Assembly: GCA_005889345.1 (NCBI GenBank)
Contig: VBFR01000220.1
Span: forward strand, 1-34,637
Direction of reading: 5' to 3'
Source: Chloroflexota bacterium
GTDB lineage: Bacteria > Chloroflexota > Dormibacteria > CF-121
DNA length: 34,637 bases
Below are positions 1 through 8,267 of the stretch, piece by piece (position 1 is the first letter of the stretch; the number at the start of each line of letters is the position of its first letter). Below the pieces are notes generated by a model. It was not told where the DNA came from and ran no database searches. It worked only from the letters and a program-made list of their open reading frames with translations. A program made the translations under genes and the position numbers.

Positions 1-1
1 C

Positions 2-346
2 GGGGTTCCGCACCGCGTCTCGCGCGACCGCTTCGCGCGTCTGGCGGAGGAAGCGCTCGCCGGCATCCCGGAAACCTTCCAGACGCAGATGTCCAACACC
101 ATGATCGTGGTCGATGACCTGCCCGACATCGACGCGGTCCGCGAGGGCGAGGATCCGGACCTCCTGGGACTCTACGAGGGCGCAACGGTGCTCGAGCACG
201 GCCTGCCGGAGCGCATCGTCCTCTACCAGCGCAACCACGAGAACATCGTCAGCGACGATCGGGAGCTCGCGGAAGAGGTGCGTGAGACGATGCGCCACGA
301 GGTCGGACACCACTTCGGAATGGCCGAAGACGAGCTGCCTTACTGA
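2..346 (+). CDS. Zincin-like metallopeptidase family protein (DUF1025-type), 5' partial
   Basis: The open frame runs from the window edge, so the true start lies upstream. The residues before the first in-window ATG (base 89) read GVPHRVSRDRFARLAEEALA, which matches the usual N-terminal helix of this small-protein family, so the ATG at 89 is internal. Near the C-terminus is HEVGHHFGM, a zinc-binding HExxH followed by a third His and a downstream acidic residue, as in minimal zincins. The family is about 110-140 residues and its substrate is unknown. There is no signal or membrane segment, so it is probably cytosolic. Its stop lies one base from the stop of the convergent gene on the minus strand. 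The family call is solid; the activity is inferred. Confidence 0.85.
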   Translation, partial: GVPHRVSRDRFARLAEEALAGIPETFQTQMSNTMIVVDDLPDIDAVREGEDPDLLGLYEGATVLEHGLPERIVLYQRNHENIVSDDRELAEEVRETMRHEVGHHFGMAEDELPY

Positions 347-347
347 G

Positions 348-1160
348 TTAGGTCTTGATCGGGAAGGGGTTGCCAGATGCAGGGAGCGCCAGCGTGCCAC
401 CCTGGTCGATCGTGGTCAGCGCCGCGATGAAATCGTTGAAGCCCTGTTGCGGGTCGTAGCCGGCCAGCGCCTGGTAGGTCGCTCCCAAGGTTGAGCCGCC
501 CGCCCCGCAGACCGTCGTCCAATCGAAGGTCAGCTGGGAGTGCAGGTAGTAGAGGAAGAGATCGCCGCAGCCGGAGGCGATCTGGTCGGTGTCGCCGGCG
601 GAGTTGTCGTTGACGTAATCGCGGTGCCCCTGCGACCACCAGTCCTGCTCGGTCGGGTTGAACTCCCCGGCGATTTCCGGATGGCGCTCGAACGCCAACA
701 CGCGCGAGAGCGATTCGCCGTTGGTCACGGCGCAGTCCCAGCCGTTGTTGATGGCCGCCTCGAAGACCTCGACGATCTCCGCGGTCAGGAACCCCGGTGC
801 ACGCACCGGATCCGAGAGCACGTGGACGTCGGTGCCGGCGCACGTCATGTGATACGCGCCGCCCGCGTTGGGATCCGCGTAGACATAGAAGGGCAAGCTC
901 GGCGGCGTCAGCCCGCCGAACCACACCTGGGTCGCGGCGTAGTCGGACTCGGCTTTGTCCAGCATCGCCTGGGCCGCGGCGTCGCCATCGGCGGTCCCGT
1001 CAGAGAAGACGATGAAATTTTGTGTCTGCCCGGCCTTGGTCTGGCCCACGGCCGCCGGATGCCGCCGCCGGTGAGCCTCGACCGCGCTGGCGGGCAACGT
1101 GAGTCCGGGCGGCATGAAGACGCGCGCGTGCGGCTTTGAGCCGAAGAGGCTTCGCAACAT
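348..1160 (-). CDS. Hypothetical protein, last gene of the transketolase cluster
   Basis: This is a 270-residue protein that I do not recognise with certainty. It has no signal peptide or membrane segment. It carries a central block with NGESLSRVLAFERHPE and a later GCGDLFLYYLHSQL block with several Trp/Tyr/Phe residues. That pattern is reminiscent of large secreted or gluzincin-like hypothetical proteins, but no HExxH zinc motif is present, so I do not call it a protease. The ATG at 1160 lies 13 bases after the dodecin stop, so it is very likely co-transcribed with dodecin and transketolase. Its 3' end meets the convergent zincin gene with a one-base gap. Coding status is supported by length, GC-rich third positions and context. 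Confidence 0.75.
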   Translation of the reverse strand: MLRSLFGSKPHARVFMPPGLTLPASAVEAHRRRHPAAVGQTKAGQTQNFIVFSDGTADGDAAAQAMLDKAESDYAATQVWFGGLTPPSLPFYVYADPNAGGAYHMTCAGTDVHVLSDPVRAPGFLTAEIVEVFEAAINNGWDCAVTNGESLSRVLAFERHPEIAGEFNPTEQDWWSQGHRDYVNDNSAGDTDQIASGCGDLFLYYLHSQLTFDWTTVCGAGGSTLGATYQALAGYDPQQGFNDFIAALTTIDQGGTLALPASGNPFPIKT

Positions 1161-1173
1161 GACGGCCGGCGCC

Positions 1174-1407
1174 TTACGCCTTTTTCTTCGCGGCGCTGCC
1201 GGCGCTCCGCTCGATGCGGAAACCGATCCGGACCTGCACCTGATACTCCGTGAGCCTGTTGTTCTGCACGACCGCCTTCGAGTGCACCACCTCGACCGTC
1301 TCGATGCCGCGCACCGTCTTGGCGGCCTCGTTGACGGCTTCGCGGGCCGCGTCGCTCCAGCTTTCCTTCGAGGTCCCCACCAGCTCCAGGATCTTCAGAA
1401 CGGCCAT
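1174..1407 (-). CDS. Dodecin family flavin-binding protein
   Basis: The protein has 77 residues. Dodecins are 65-75-residue proteins that form hollow dodecamers binding and storing flavins or their breakdown products. The fold signature is visible: a first strand (MAVLKILELVGTS), a helix with KESWSDAAREAVNEAAKTV, then GIETVEVV and two further strands ending in a VRIGFRIE-like segment. The C-terminal tail is Lys/Ala rich. The ATG at 1407 follows a strong AGGAGGG ribosome site that overlaps the stop codon of the upstream transketolase gene, so translation of the two is probably coupled. Transketolase uses thiamine diphosphate rather than flavin, so a shared biochemical role is not evident. Confidence 0.92.
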   Translation of the reverse strand: MAVLKILELVGTSKESWSDAAREAVNEAAKTVRGIETVEVVHSKAVVQNNRLTEYQVQVRIGFRIERSAGSAAKKKA

Positions 1408-1417
1408 GCCATCCCTC

Positions 1418-3292
1418 CTATATTCCGTAGAGTCGCTTAGCGGCCGCCACGATATGCCGCGCGGAGATCTCCGCCTTGTCCATCAGTTCGACCGGCTTTC
1501 CCGAACCCGGCAGTCCCCGCACCGCGAGGTGCACGATCCGCGGCGGGTCCATGTCCGACGCAAGGGCCTCCATCACCGCGGCGCCGACGCCGCCCTCGGG
1601 GTAGTGGTCCTCGACGACCACCAGGCGGCCGCGCGTGAGGGCCGCCGCCTCTTGCAGCGTGACCCGGTCGACCGGCTTGACACTGTAGAGGTCGATGACG
1701 CGGGTCTTGATGCCTTCCTTTTCGAGCTCGTCGGCCGCGGCCAGGCAGTTGTGCACGGTCACACCCGCCCCGATGAGAACCACCCGGTCGGTCGGATCGC
1801 TGCGGACCAGCTTGGAACCACCGATGGGAAACCTCGTGCCGGCGTCGTAGAGCACCGGATACGCGCCCCGTGTGGTGCGCAGATAACTGATCCCCGGATG
1901 ATCGGCCATCGCGACGACCAGCGAGGCGGCCGAGGTGGCGTCCGAGGGGTAGAGGACCGTCGAGCCGTGGATCGCCCGCATCATGGCCAGGTCCTCGAGC
2001 GCCATCTGCGACGGGCCATCCTCGCCGATCTCGACCCCGGCGTGCGATCCGGAGAGCCGGATGTTCGCCTGGGAGATCGCCGCCATGCGGATGAAGTCGT
2101 AAGCGCGGCTGAAGAAGGCGGCGAAGGTCGAGGCGAACGGGATGTAGTGGCGCACGCTCATCCCGACGGCGGTTGCGACCAGCTGCTGCTCGGCGATGAA
2201 GATCTCGAAATAGCGGTCCGGGTAGGCTTTGGCGAACTCCTCCGCGAAGGTCGAGTTGCTCACCTCTCCGTCCATGGCGACGACCGCCGGACGGGCCCCC
2301 AGCGCTTTGAGCGCGTCGCCGTACGCCTTGCGCGTCGCCACCTTGTCGCCCTTCTTGTAGGTAGGGGGCGTGATCTCCACGCGGGCGTCCCTGATCGCGG
2401 GTTCGCCGGGTTGCGGTTTGATCCCATCGACGCGGAGGTGGCGCACGCCGCCGAGCTCGGTGATGGCGCGCTCCGCCATGTCGGCGGGCAAGGCCTTGCC
2501 GTGCCAGCCATCTTTGTTCTCGATCTCGCTGAAGCCCTTGCCTTTGATGGTGCGGGCGATCACGACGGTCGGCTTGGCGGTCGCCTCGCGAGCCTGCCCA
2601 AGAGCTTGGTCGATCTGCTCCAGGTCGTGGCCGTCGATGACGATGGCGCGGCAGCCGAACGCCTGGACCCGGTCGCGGTAGACGTCGGTTTCCCACTCGT
2701 ATTCGGTGGGTCCGCGCTGTCCCAGGCGATTGATGTCGAAGATGGCGGTGAAATTCGAGAGGCCGTAGAAGCCCGCCTTGTCGAGGCCCTCCCAGATCGA
2801 CCCCTCGGCCAGCTCGCTGTCGCCGGTCAGGGTCCAGACGTGGTAGGGGAGCTGGTCGAGCTTGCGCCCGGCGAGCGCCACACCGACGGCGATCGGCAGC
2901 CCCTGGCCGAGCGACCCGGTGGCGACGTCGACCCAGGGCAGGATGGGGGTGGGGTGTCCCTCGAGCCGGGACCCGAACCTGCGGAAGGTGAGCAACTCGA
3001 CATCGCTGACCACGCCGACCGCCTTAAAGATGGCGTAGAGCAAGGGCGACGCGTGACCCTTGGAGAAGATCAGGTGGTCGTTGTTGGACTGCCTGGGGTC
3101 GTTCCAGTCGTAGTGGAAATAGCGCGTGATCAGCACGGCCATCAGGTCCGCCGCCGACATCGACGAGGTTGGATGGCCCGAACCGGCGGCGGTGCTGGCC
3201 CGGATGCTGTCGACTCGCAACTGCTGCCCCAGCTCCCGGATGAAATCCAGGCCCTGGGTCGTGTGGACCTCGCTGACCGAGCTTTTTGCCAT
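1418..3292 (-). CDS. tkt: Transketolase
   Basis: The 624-residue enzyme transfers two-carbon ketol units between sugar phosphates (pentose phosphate pathway) using thiamine diphosphate and a divalent metal. The N-terminal TPP domain contains SGHPTSSMSAADLM, LIFSKGHASPLLYA and the metal/TPP motif GDSELAEGSIWEGL ending in DINRLGQ. The motif has Ser where Gly is commoner (GDSE versus GDGE). The middle pyrimidine domain (from about residue 315) has MDGEVSNSTFAEEF and the FEIFIAEQQLVATAVGMS segment, whose Glu is the expected catalytic glutamate. The C-terminal domain follows from about residue 495. Its length fits the shorter animal/archaeal-like full-length class rather than the ~660-residue E. 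coli type. It is co-directional with the helicase upstream (39-base gap) and dodecin downstream. Confidence 0.95.
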   Translation of the reverse strand: MAKSSVSEVHTTQGLDFIRELGQQLRVDSIRASTAAGSGHPTSSMSAADLMAVLITRYFHYDWNDPRQSNNDHLIFSKGHASPLLYAIFKAVGVVSDVELLTFRRFGSRLEGHPTPILPWVDVATGSLGQGLPIAVGVALAGRKLDQLPYHVWTLTGDSELAEGSIWEGLDKAGFYGLSNFTAIFDINRLGQRGPTEYEWETDVYRDRVQAFGCRAIVIDGHDLEQIDQALGQAREATAKPTVVIARTIKGKGFSEIENKDGWHGKALPADMAERAITELGGVRHLRVDGIKPQPGEPAIRDARVEITPPTYKKGDKVATRKAYGDALKALGARPAVVAMDGEVSNSTFAEEFAKAYPDRYFEIFIAEQQLVATAVGMSVRHYIPFASTFAAFFSRAYDFIRMAAISQANIRLSGSHAGVEIGEDGPSQMALEDLAMMRAIHGSTVLYPSDATSAASLVVAMADHPGISYLRTTRGAYPVLYDAGTRFPIGGSKLVRSDPTDRVVLIGAGVTVHNCLAAADELEKEGIKTRVIDLYSVKPVDRVTLQEAAALTRGRLVVVEDHYPEGGVGAAVMEALASDMDPPRIVHLAVRGLPGSGKPVELMDKAEISARHIVAAAKRLYGI

Positions 3293-3331
3293 CAGCTCAC
3301 CCCGCTGTTCGTTTGTCCGCCGTTCTTTAGA

Positions 3332-4624
3332 TTAAGCGCCGGCCGAGGCGGGCCGCTGGTCGGATCGATACGGGCCGCCCCCGCGAGGACGACGCCGGCG
3401 CCGATTCCACGATTGGGCAGGACGGGCGGCACCGGACGGCCCGGGCGTTACGCGTGCGGTCCGCACCCTGGGCTCAGCTTCGACCAGCGATGCGGCGACG
3501 TAGCGCCAATCACCCTCGGAGAGCAAGTGCCGCACGTCGACCTCGGGCAGGGCGGGTGCGCCCTGACGACGGAGCGTGCGCCAGGCCGCCTCATCCTCGG
3601 GGGTGACGAAGGTCAGCGCGCGGCCCTTGACGCCCATGCGGGCGGTGCGGCCGACGCGATGGGTGAGCCATTGCGGTGAGTCGGGGAGGTCGTAGTTGAT
3701 CACCAGGTCGACGTGGCTGATGTCGAGGCCGCGGGCCGCGACGTTGGTAGCGACGAGGATGTTGGTCCGCAGTCCGCGGAAGGCGTCCATGGTGCGGTCG
3801 CGGACGTTCTGCGAGAGGTTGCCCTGCAGATCGGCGCTGTCATGGCCGAGGTTGCGCAGGTCGCGGCTCAGCTTGCGAACGCCATGCTTGGTGCGGCCGA
3901 AGACGATGGCGGAGCCGCGGTGCCGCTGGAGCAGCTTGCTCAGCGTGCGCAGCTTTTCCGGACGGGACACCCGCAGGAGCCCGTGCTCGAGAGCCTCCTC
4001 GGCTGGCGCGGCAACCACGACGCGCACCGGGTCGTCCAGGTGACGCTGGATCATGCGGCTGACCCAATCGGGCATCGTCGCGGAGGCGAGGGCCATCTGC
4101 GGCTGATAGGTCAGCTCGATGATGCGCTCCACGTCCGGCGCGAAGCCGGCATCGAGCATCTCGTCACCCTCGTCGAGCACGAGCAGCTGCACCCGGCTCA
4201 ACGACAGGCGGCGCCGCGAGACCATGTCGAGAATGCGGCCGGGCGTCCCGATTACGAGATCGACGCCGCTGCGCAGCGCCTGTTCCTGGGTGACATAGCC
4301 GACACCACCGTAGATGAGGGCTGATTTCAGGTCGGTGCGCAGGGATTGGAACACCCGGTCCACCTGGATGGCGAGTTCCCGCGTCGGCGTGACCACCAGG
4401 GCCCGCGGGCCGGGGCCCTTGACGGCGATCAGCCGTTCCACGATCGGGAGGATGAAGGCAAGGGTCTTCCCGGAGCCGGTGGGGGCCTGGATGACGACAT
4501 CGCGGCCGCGAAGCAGGGGCGGGATGGCCTCGACCTGGACGGTCACGGGGGTGTCGATCGAGTTTTTGGCGAGGGCGGTCAGTAGGCGGGCATTCACGCC
4601 CAGGTCGGCAAACGTCGTTGTCAA
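3332..4624 (-). CDS. DEAD-box family ATP-dependent RNA helicase (motif II = DEGD)
   Basis: The 430-residue protein has both RecA-like domains of a DEAD-box RNA helicase. Visible motifs are a Q-motif region (residues 25-35), APTGSGKT (47-54), PTRELAIQ (80-87), TPGRILDM (127-134), DEGD (151-154), SAT (181-183), ATNVAARGLDI (292-302) and HRVGRTAR (322-329). The Walker B motif has Gly in place of the usual Ala; the Asp and Glu needed for catalysis are kept. The tail after residue 390 is Arg/Pro/Gly rich, as often seen in RNA-binding extensions. The start is a TTG at 4624, chosen because GAGGAG sits 7 bases upstream. It is the likely first gene of the helicase-tkt-dodecin cluster. Confidence 0.93.
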   Translation of the reverse strand: MTTTFADLGVNARLLTALAKNSIDTPVTVQVEAIPPLLRGRDVVIQAPTGSGKTLAFILPIVERLIAVKGPGPRALVVTPTRELAIQVDRVFQSLRTDLKSALIYGGVGYVTQEQALRSGVDLVIGTPGRILDMVSRRRLSLSRVQLLVLDEGDEMLDAGFAPDVERIIELTYQPQMALASATMPDWVSRMIQRHLDDPVRVVVAAPAEEALEHGLLRVSRPEKLRTLSKLLQRHRGSAIVFGRTKHGVRKLSRDLRNLGHDSADLQGNLSQNVRDRTMDAFRGLRTNILVATNVAARGLDISHVDLVINYDLPDSPQWLTHRVGRTARMGVKGRALTFVTPEDEAAWRTLRRQGAPALPEVDVRHLLSEGDWRYVAASLVEAEPRVRTARVTPGPSGAARPAQSWNRRRRRPRGGGPYRSDQRPASAGA

Positions 4625-4714
4625 GAGGGTACTCCTCGGTCCCCTCTACCTATCTTTGTGTTGGCCGCGATCTTCAGGACACCGTTTAGGAACGGGGAGG
4701 AGAACCGAGAGCGG

Positions 4715-4739
4715 GCGACCTCGGAATTTGGGAGGTCGC
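4715..4739 (-). other. Hairpin between the membrane protease and helicase genes
   Basis: A perfect 8-base inverted repeat (GCGACCTC at 4715-4722, GAGGTCGC at 4732-4739) with a 9-base loop lies in the 162-base gap between two minus-strand genes. There is no T-run on either side, so it is not a textbook intrinsic terminator. It could end transcription of the upstream gene, or act as an operator or leader hairpin for the helicase. Only the symmetry is observed. Confidence 0.4.
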
Positions 4740-4786
4740 GAACAAGTGTACCAGCTTTTGCGCAGGCCTAAACCCGCGATCTCGGC

Positions 4787-7162
4787 TCAGACGAGCCAGC
4801 CGGTCGTCAGGAAGAACACGAGTGCCAGGTAGGCGACGAGCGTGAACCATGCCCCGGCGATCACCAGCCGCGCTCGGGTGGAAAGGGCACCCTGATCTCG
4901 CTGCCAGCGACCCGGGTAGCGCAGGCGCAGCACGACGAAGGCAAGAAACACGATCACCGGTATCAGCGGGTCGGCCACGCCCAGGCCCAGGGCGGCCGCG
5001 CCCGCGACGAGGGCCGCGAAGACGCCGACCGCCGGAAGCCACCGCCCCACGACCAGCAGAATGGCTTCGACATCGACCGTAATGAAGGGGACCAGGCTCC
5101 CGAAGAGGTTGGCGGCCGCGCCGGCCGCGACCCACGGCAAGATATGGGGAGAGCCGGTCAGGACATAGAGGGCGAGCGCGACCGCCGTCGCCAGCCCGCC
5201 CGCCAGCCCGCCGGCGAGCGAGAGGCGGGCGTGGGTGAGTCCGTCGATCTTCTCGCCGGCAAGCGCGACGAAGGCTCCGAGCAGGACGAAGACCGGCGGG
5301 GTTGTGGCCAGTCCAACCCGCCGCCCCTCGACGTAATGGCCGAGCTCGTGAACGAGCAACATCAGCATGATGCCGGTCGCGAACCAATCGCCCATCAGCC
5401 GCGAGTAGAGCACCCAGCAGGCGATAAAGGTCGCGATCGAGATCCCCAGGTCAGACTGGCCGATCACCGGCAGGCGATGCAGCCAACCGTACTCGCGGAA
5501 GAGCTGTGGCTCGGGCGTACCGTCGGACGGGGAGGGCGAATCGCCACTCATCGCCTTTACGAGCCCGTTCAGGTCGCCCATGGTGAACGCGCGGTTGACT
5601 TGACGATGCTTGTCGAGGCTCGCGAGGGAGATGGCGCGCATTGGACCGAGCTCGCTTCGACGGGTGAGCGTGACCAACGTACCCTCTGCAACGGCGTTGA
5701 ATCGCCACTCCGCGCGGTCGGGAAACCATTTCCCGACGAGATCCGCGCTGATGACCGGCTGTTGACCGCCCGTCTCGGTGACGCGGCTTTCGTACTCGAG
5801 GACGAGCCCGTCGCCGACGCGCTGGGTGGAGCGGTAGCGTCGTGACGATGGGGAACCATCCGCCGGCAACGGTTCGACCGCGACCATCACCGGCTGCCAC
5901 TTCGGCTCGTTGCGCATATCCCCGACAAAGGCGACGACCTCGGCCAGCGGTCGTCGCACCAGGATGCGGGCTGAGCATTTCAGGGTTCGCCAGTGCGGCA
6001 GCAGGCGCCAGCCGAATTGGAAAAGCACCATCACCGCAAGCGTCGCGGCGAGAAACGGGGCTCGGGGGATGAGCCACCGCTCTGCCTCGATGACGATGAA
6101 GGCCACCATCAGCGCGCGCAGGGCGGCCGCCAGCACGGTCTGTCGCTCGAGTGCCGCGAGGGAAACGACTTCGGGCTCAAGCGGCTGGGTGGGCGACGCG
6201 AGAGGGCGCAAGCGCCACACGGCCGCCGTCAGACCCAGGGTCAAAAGGATCCCCACGAGCGCGAGCGGTAACCAGGGAGGTGGCGTCGCCGGCAACTCCT
6301 GATGAGAGACGAATGCCCCTTCCCGCGTCAGGACGGTGGCGACCGGGGCGCCGCTCGACGCCGTGTCGACCAGGGCACATTGCTGCGCCTGGAAGGTCGA
6401 GGTCAATTGACCGTACGCACCCTCGGGGATGCCGCGCACGTCGTTCGCGCCGGACTTGGCGGGATTCCACCATGGCCGGTTTTCCTGCTCGACGTACTGG
6501 CGCCCGAAGCACAGCAACGGCGATCCGCTCGCGAGACCGATGGCGAAGATATTGCGCGCATCGATCGGCTGCGTCGCGAAATCCCGGTAGTCACGGCTCA
6601 GCCGATCCACAAATTGCTCGAGCGGAATCGGGAGGGCACCGGCGCGTGGCGCGAAACGCTCGGGCGACCCCGCCGTCAAGAGCTGTTCGAGCCGCTCGGC
6701 GGAATCGGGTCCGGATGCCCAGCTCTCCAAGCGAACCCGCCAGGGAGACGCCGCGTCATCTCGGACCATCACCACCAGGGCGGTCCAGAATACGTAGCGG
6801 CCTGTCGGGTCGGGTGCGTTGGTTACGCGCGTCGCCGCCACGAAGAATGCCGGATAGGTCAATTGAAGGGGCACAAGGACGCTCTGGCCAACCAGCCCAC
6901 GCCGCCCCGAACCGCCCGGCCGGTCTGACACCAGGCCGTCCATCCAGGCCAGGTCCTGGGCGAGCGCCGGCCCCTCATCGACCGCGGCAAGGACGGCCCG
7001 GTTGCGCTGCGCCAGCGCATCTTCGCGGCGGCCCCACGCTTCATCGAGGATGCCTCCGGCCTGCAGGGGTGTCACAACCGGAGTGTCGGCGGGGGCGTCG
7101 GCCCACGCCGGGAGCGAACCCAGCAAGAAGAGCACGACCGCGCCGAGGAGCACGCGCCGCAT
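4787..7162 (-). CDS. Exported/membrane SRPBCC-M50 (site-2-protease-like) fusion protein
   Basis: The 791-residue protein has an unusual layout. Residues 1-22 form a signal peptide (MRRVLLGAVVLFLLGSLPAWA). An extracellular region of unknown fold follows to about residue 290. Then come two or three membrane segments (about 295-390), an SRPBCC/polyketide-cyclase-like domain (about 396-537, starting CSARILVRRPLAEVVAFV) and a C-terminal multi-pass M50 protease domain. The M50 domain has the zinc motif HELGH at 605-609 inside a membrane helix, and a later SLVPFITVDVEA segment that could supply the third zinc ligand (Asp). M50 enzymes cleave substrates within the membrane. The SRPBCC domain, a hydrophobic-ligand-binding fold, may sense a lipid or position a substrate; that is inference. 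The start ATG gives an intact signal peptide. Confidence 0.82.
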   Translation of the reverse strand: MRRVLLGAVVLFLLGSLPAWADAPADTPVVTPLQAGGILDEAWGRREDALAQRNRAVLAAVDEGPALAQDLAWMDGLVSDRPGGSGRRGLVGQSVLVPLQLTYPAFFVAATRVTNAPDPTGRYVFWTALVVMVRDDAASPWRVRLESWASGPDSAERLEQLLTAGSPERFAPRAGALPIPLEQFVDRLSRDYRDFATQPIDARNIFAIGLASGSPLLCFGRQYVEQENRPWWNPAKSGANDVRGIPEGAYGQLTSTFQAQQCALVDTASSGAPVATVLTREGAFVSHQELPATPPPWLPLALVGILLTLGLTAAVWRLRPLASPTQPLEPEVVSLAALERQTVLAAALRALMVAFIVIEAERWLIPRAPFLAATLAVMVLFQFGWRLLPHWRTLKCSARILVRRPLAEVVAFVGDMRNEPKWQPVMVAVEPLPADGSPSSRRYRSTQRVGDGLVLEYESRVTETGGQQPVISADLVGKWFPDRAEWRFNAVAEGTLVTLTRRSELGPMRAISLASLDKHRQVNRAFTMGDLNGLVKAMSGDSPSPSDGTPEPQLFREYGWLHRLPVIGQSDLGISIATFIACWVLYSRLMGDWFATGIMLMLLVHELGHYVEGRRVGLATTPPVFVLLGAFVALAGEKIDGLTHARLSLAGGLAGGLATAVALALYVLTGSPHILPWVAAGAAANLFGSLVPFITVDVEAILLVVGRWLPAVGVFAALVAGAAALGLGVADPLIPVIVFLAFVVLRLRYPGRWQRDQGALSTRARLVIAGAWFTLVAYLALVFFLTTGWLV

Positions 7163-7308
7163 ACGAGGTTCGACGCCTGGCGGGGCGCTCCCCTGCGGGA
7201 GGCGGGCCAGATGTCGGACAGTCGGCTAAGGGCGGCTGTTGGGCAGCGGCCACGCCTCGGAACGAATCCTCTTAACAGACCTCGATTCGGTATGGGACGA
7301 TCGATGCA

Positions 7309-7704
7309 GTGTCGCCTCTTCCCGCAGAAGTCATGGATCTTCGCGTCAAAATGGCGCGTTGGGGCCTTCGAGGATTCTGGCTGCTGGCCGGCGTGGCAGC
7401 CAGCGTCATGGTGGGGGCATTCATCTTCCCAAAGCAATTCGACATCTTCCTGGATATCAGCGTGGGCCTTTGGATCGCCGCGATGTTGTGCATGGCCATC
7501 ATGTGCGTGCGGTTTGTTCAGTTTCTTCTAGCGCGTCACCGGTTCTATCGCCAGCTGTCGCACCAGTACGGAGATTCCTTTGCGAAAGATGTACGTCGTA
7601 CTGAGAATCCGCCCTGGTGGAACCGCATGAGCAGGCTGCAGAGGACGCTGTATCTCCTCGGCGCCCTGGCGCTCGGGCTGCTCGCGGCCGTCGCTCGACA
7701 CTGA
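7309..7704 (+). CDS. Small multi-pass membrane protein, unknown function
   Basis: This is a protein of 131 residues from the GTG at 7309, or 123 from the ATG at 7333 (MDLRVKMARW). I cannot decide the start because neither has a convincing ribosome site. Hydrophobic segments lie near residues 21-40, 47-70 and 111-128, separated by a basic cytoplasmic-type loop (LARHRFYRQLSHQYGDSF). I do not recognise a family. It is transcribed away from the M50 protease gene (146-base gap), so the two are divergent neighbours. Coding status is supported by the hydrophobic pattern and the lack of a better frame on either strand. Confidence 0.6.
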   Translation: MSPLPAEVMDLRVKMARWGLRGFWLLAGVAASVMVGAFIFPKQFDIFLDISVGLWIAAMLCMAIMCVRFVQFLLARHRFYRQLSHQYGDSFAKDVRRTENPPWWNRMSRLQRTLYLLGALALGLLAAVARH

Positions 7705-7765
7705 GGCCAGCGCTCGGAATCTACCCAGCACGGTGACCCCGTAGGCCATCGTCCGGTCGCGGGTG

Positions 7766-8104
7766 TCAGCTCGTAGGCGTAGCTCCGGCGGTCATATATT
7801 CCTTGAGCGGCTCTCCCTGGTATGCGACGTAGTTGACATCGATCCACTCGGGAGGCGCTTCAAAAAACGCCAGCATCTGCTTGTAGTTGTCGTTGGTGCG
7901 GGGAGCATTCGCGTTCTTGACATAACTCTCCTTGTCCTTGAACCGAATGATCCCAACGATCCGGTTGGGATCCTTGTCCTCGACCGCGAACTCACTCGAG
8001 ACCCACCCGGAGGCGACATCCGGGCCGCCCTGCTCCTGGGCGTAGCGGCGAAACGCGTCCTGCTGACCTGGCTTGATCTTCGCTCGCATGATCGTCCCGT
8101 ACAT
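7766..8104 (-). CDS. ABM-like (antibiotic biosynthesis monooxygenase fold) dimeric alpha/beta-barrel protein
   Basis: The protein has 112 residues from the ATG at 8104. I prefer this start over the GTG at 8110 because GGGAGG sits 7 bases upstream of the ATG but only one base from the GTG. The pattern MYGTIMRAKIKPGQQDAFRRYAQEQGG, then GWVSSEFAVEDKD, IVGIIRFKDKESYVK and a C-terminal WIDVNYV strand is that of the ABM superfamily: small dimeric ferredoxin-like barrels including heme-degrading and quinol monooxygenases. Substrate cannot be assigned because no heme-ligand signature is obvious. It lies 42 bases downstream of tRNA-Glu on the same strand. Confidence 0.75.
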   Translation of the reverse strand: MYGTIMRAKIKPGQQDAFRRYAQEQGGPDVASGWVSSEFAVEDKDPNRIVGIIRFKDKESYVKNANAPRTNDNYKQMLAFFEAPPEWIDVNYVAYQGEPLKEYMTAGATPTS

Positions 8105-8146
8105 CGGCACACCTCCCGTGAACTCACGTTGACGTTGCCTGAGATT

Positions 8147-8218
8147 TACCCCCAGGCGGAATCGAACCGCCGTTTTGGCCTTGAAAGGGCCACGTCCTAG
8201 CCGCTAGACGATGGGGGC
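8147..8218 (-). tRNA. tRNA-Glu (anticodon UUC)
   Basis: Read on the minus strand, the 72-base segment begins GCCCCCA and ends TGGGGGT plus an A discriminator. It has a G.U first pair and six Watson-Crick pairs in the acceptor stem. The anticodon stem is TGGCC/GGCCA with loop CTTTCAA, giving anticodon TTC. The T arm is GGCGG-TTCGATT-CCGCC. The D arm shows GTCT...AGGAC. CCA is not encoded. It reads glutamate codons and is a substrate for the GltX enzyme whose damaged gene lies about 10 kb away in this window. Confidence 0.95.
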
Positions 8219-8267
8219 GCGATCGAAGTCCATGCTAGCAAGGCAACGACCGCGACGAGGTCTGAGC

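Noticed and set aside
89-346. Complete zincin gene starting at base 89
   Set aside because: In-frame residues upstream of base 89 match the family's N-terminal helix, so the gene starts before the window.
1250-3679. 809-residue plus-strand open frame opposite transketolase
   Set aside because: It is antisense to a complete transketolase gene and shows no domain; typical of GC-rich shadow frames.
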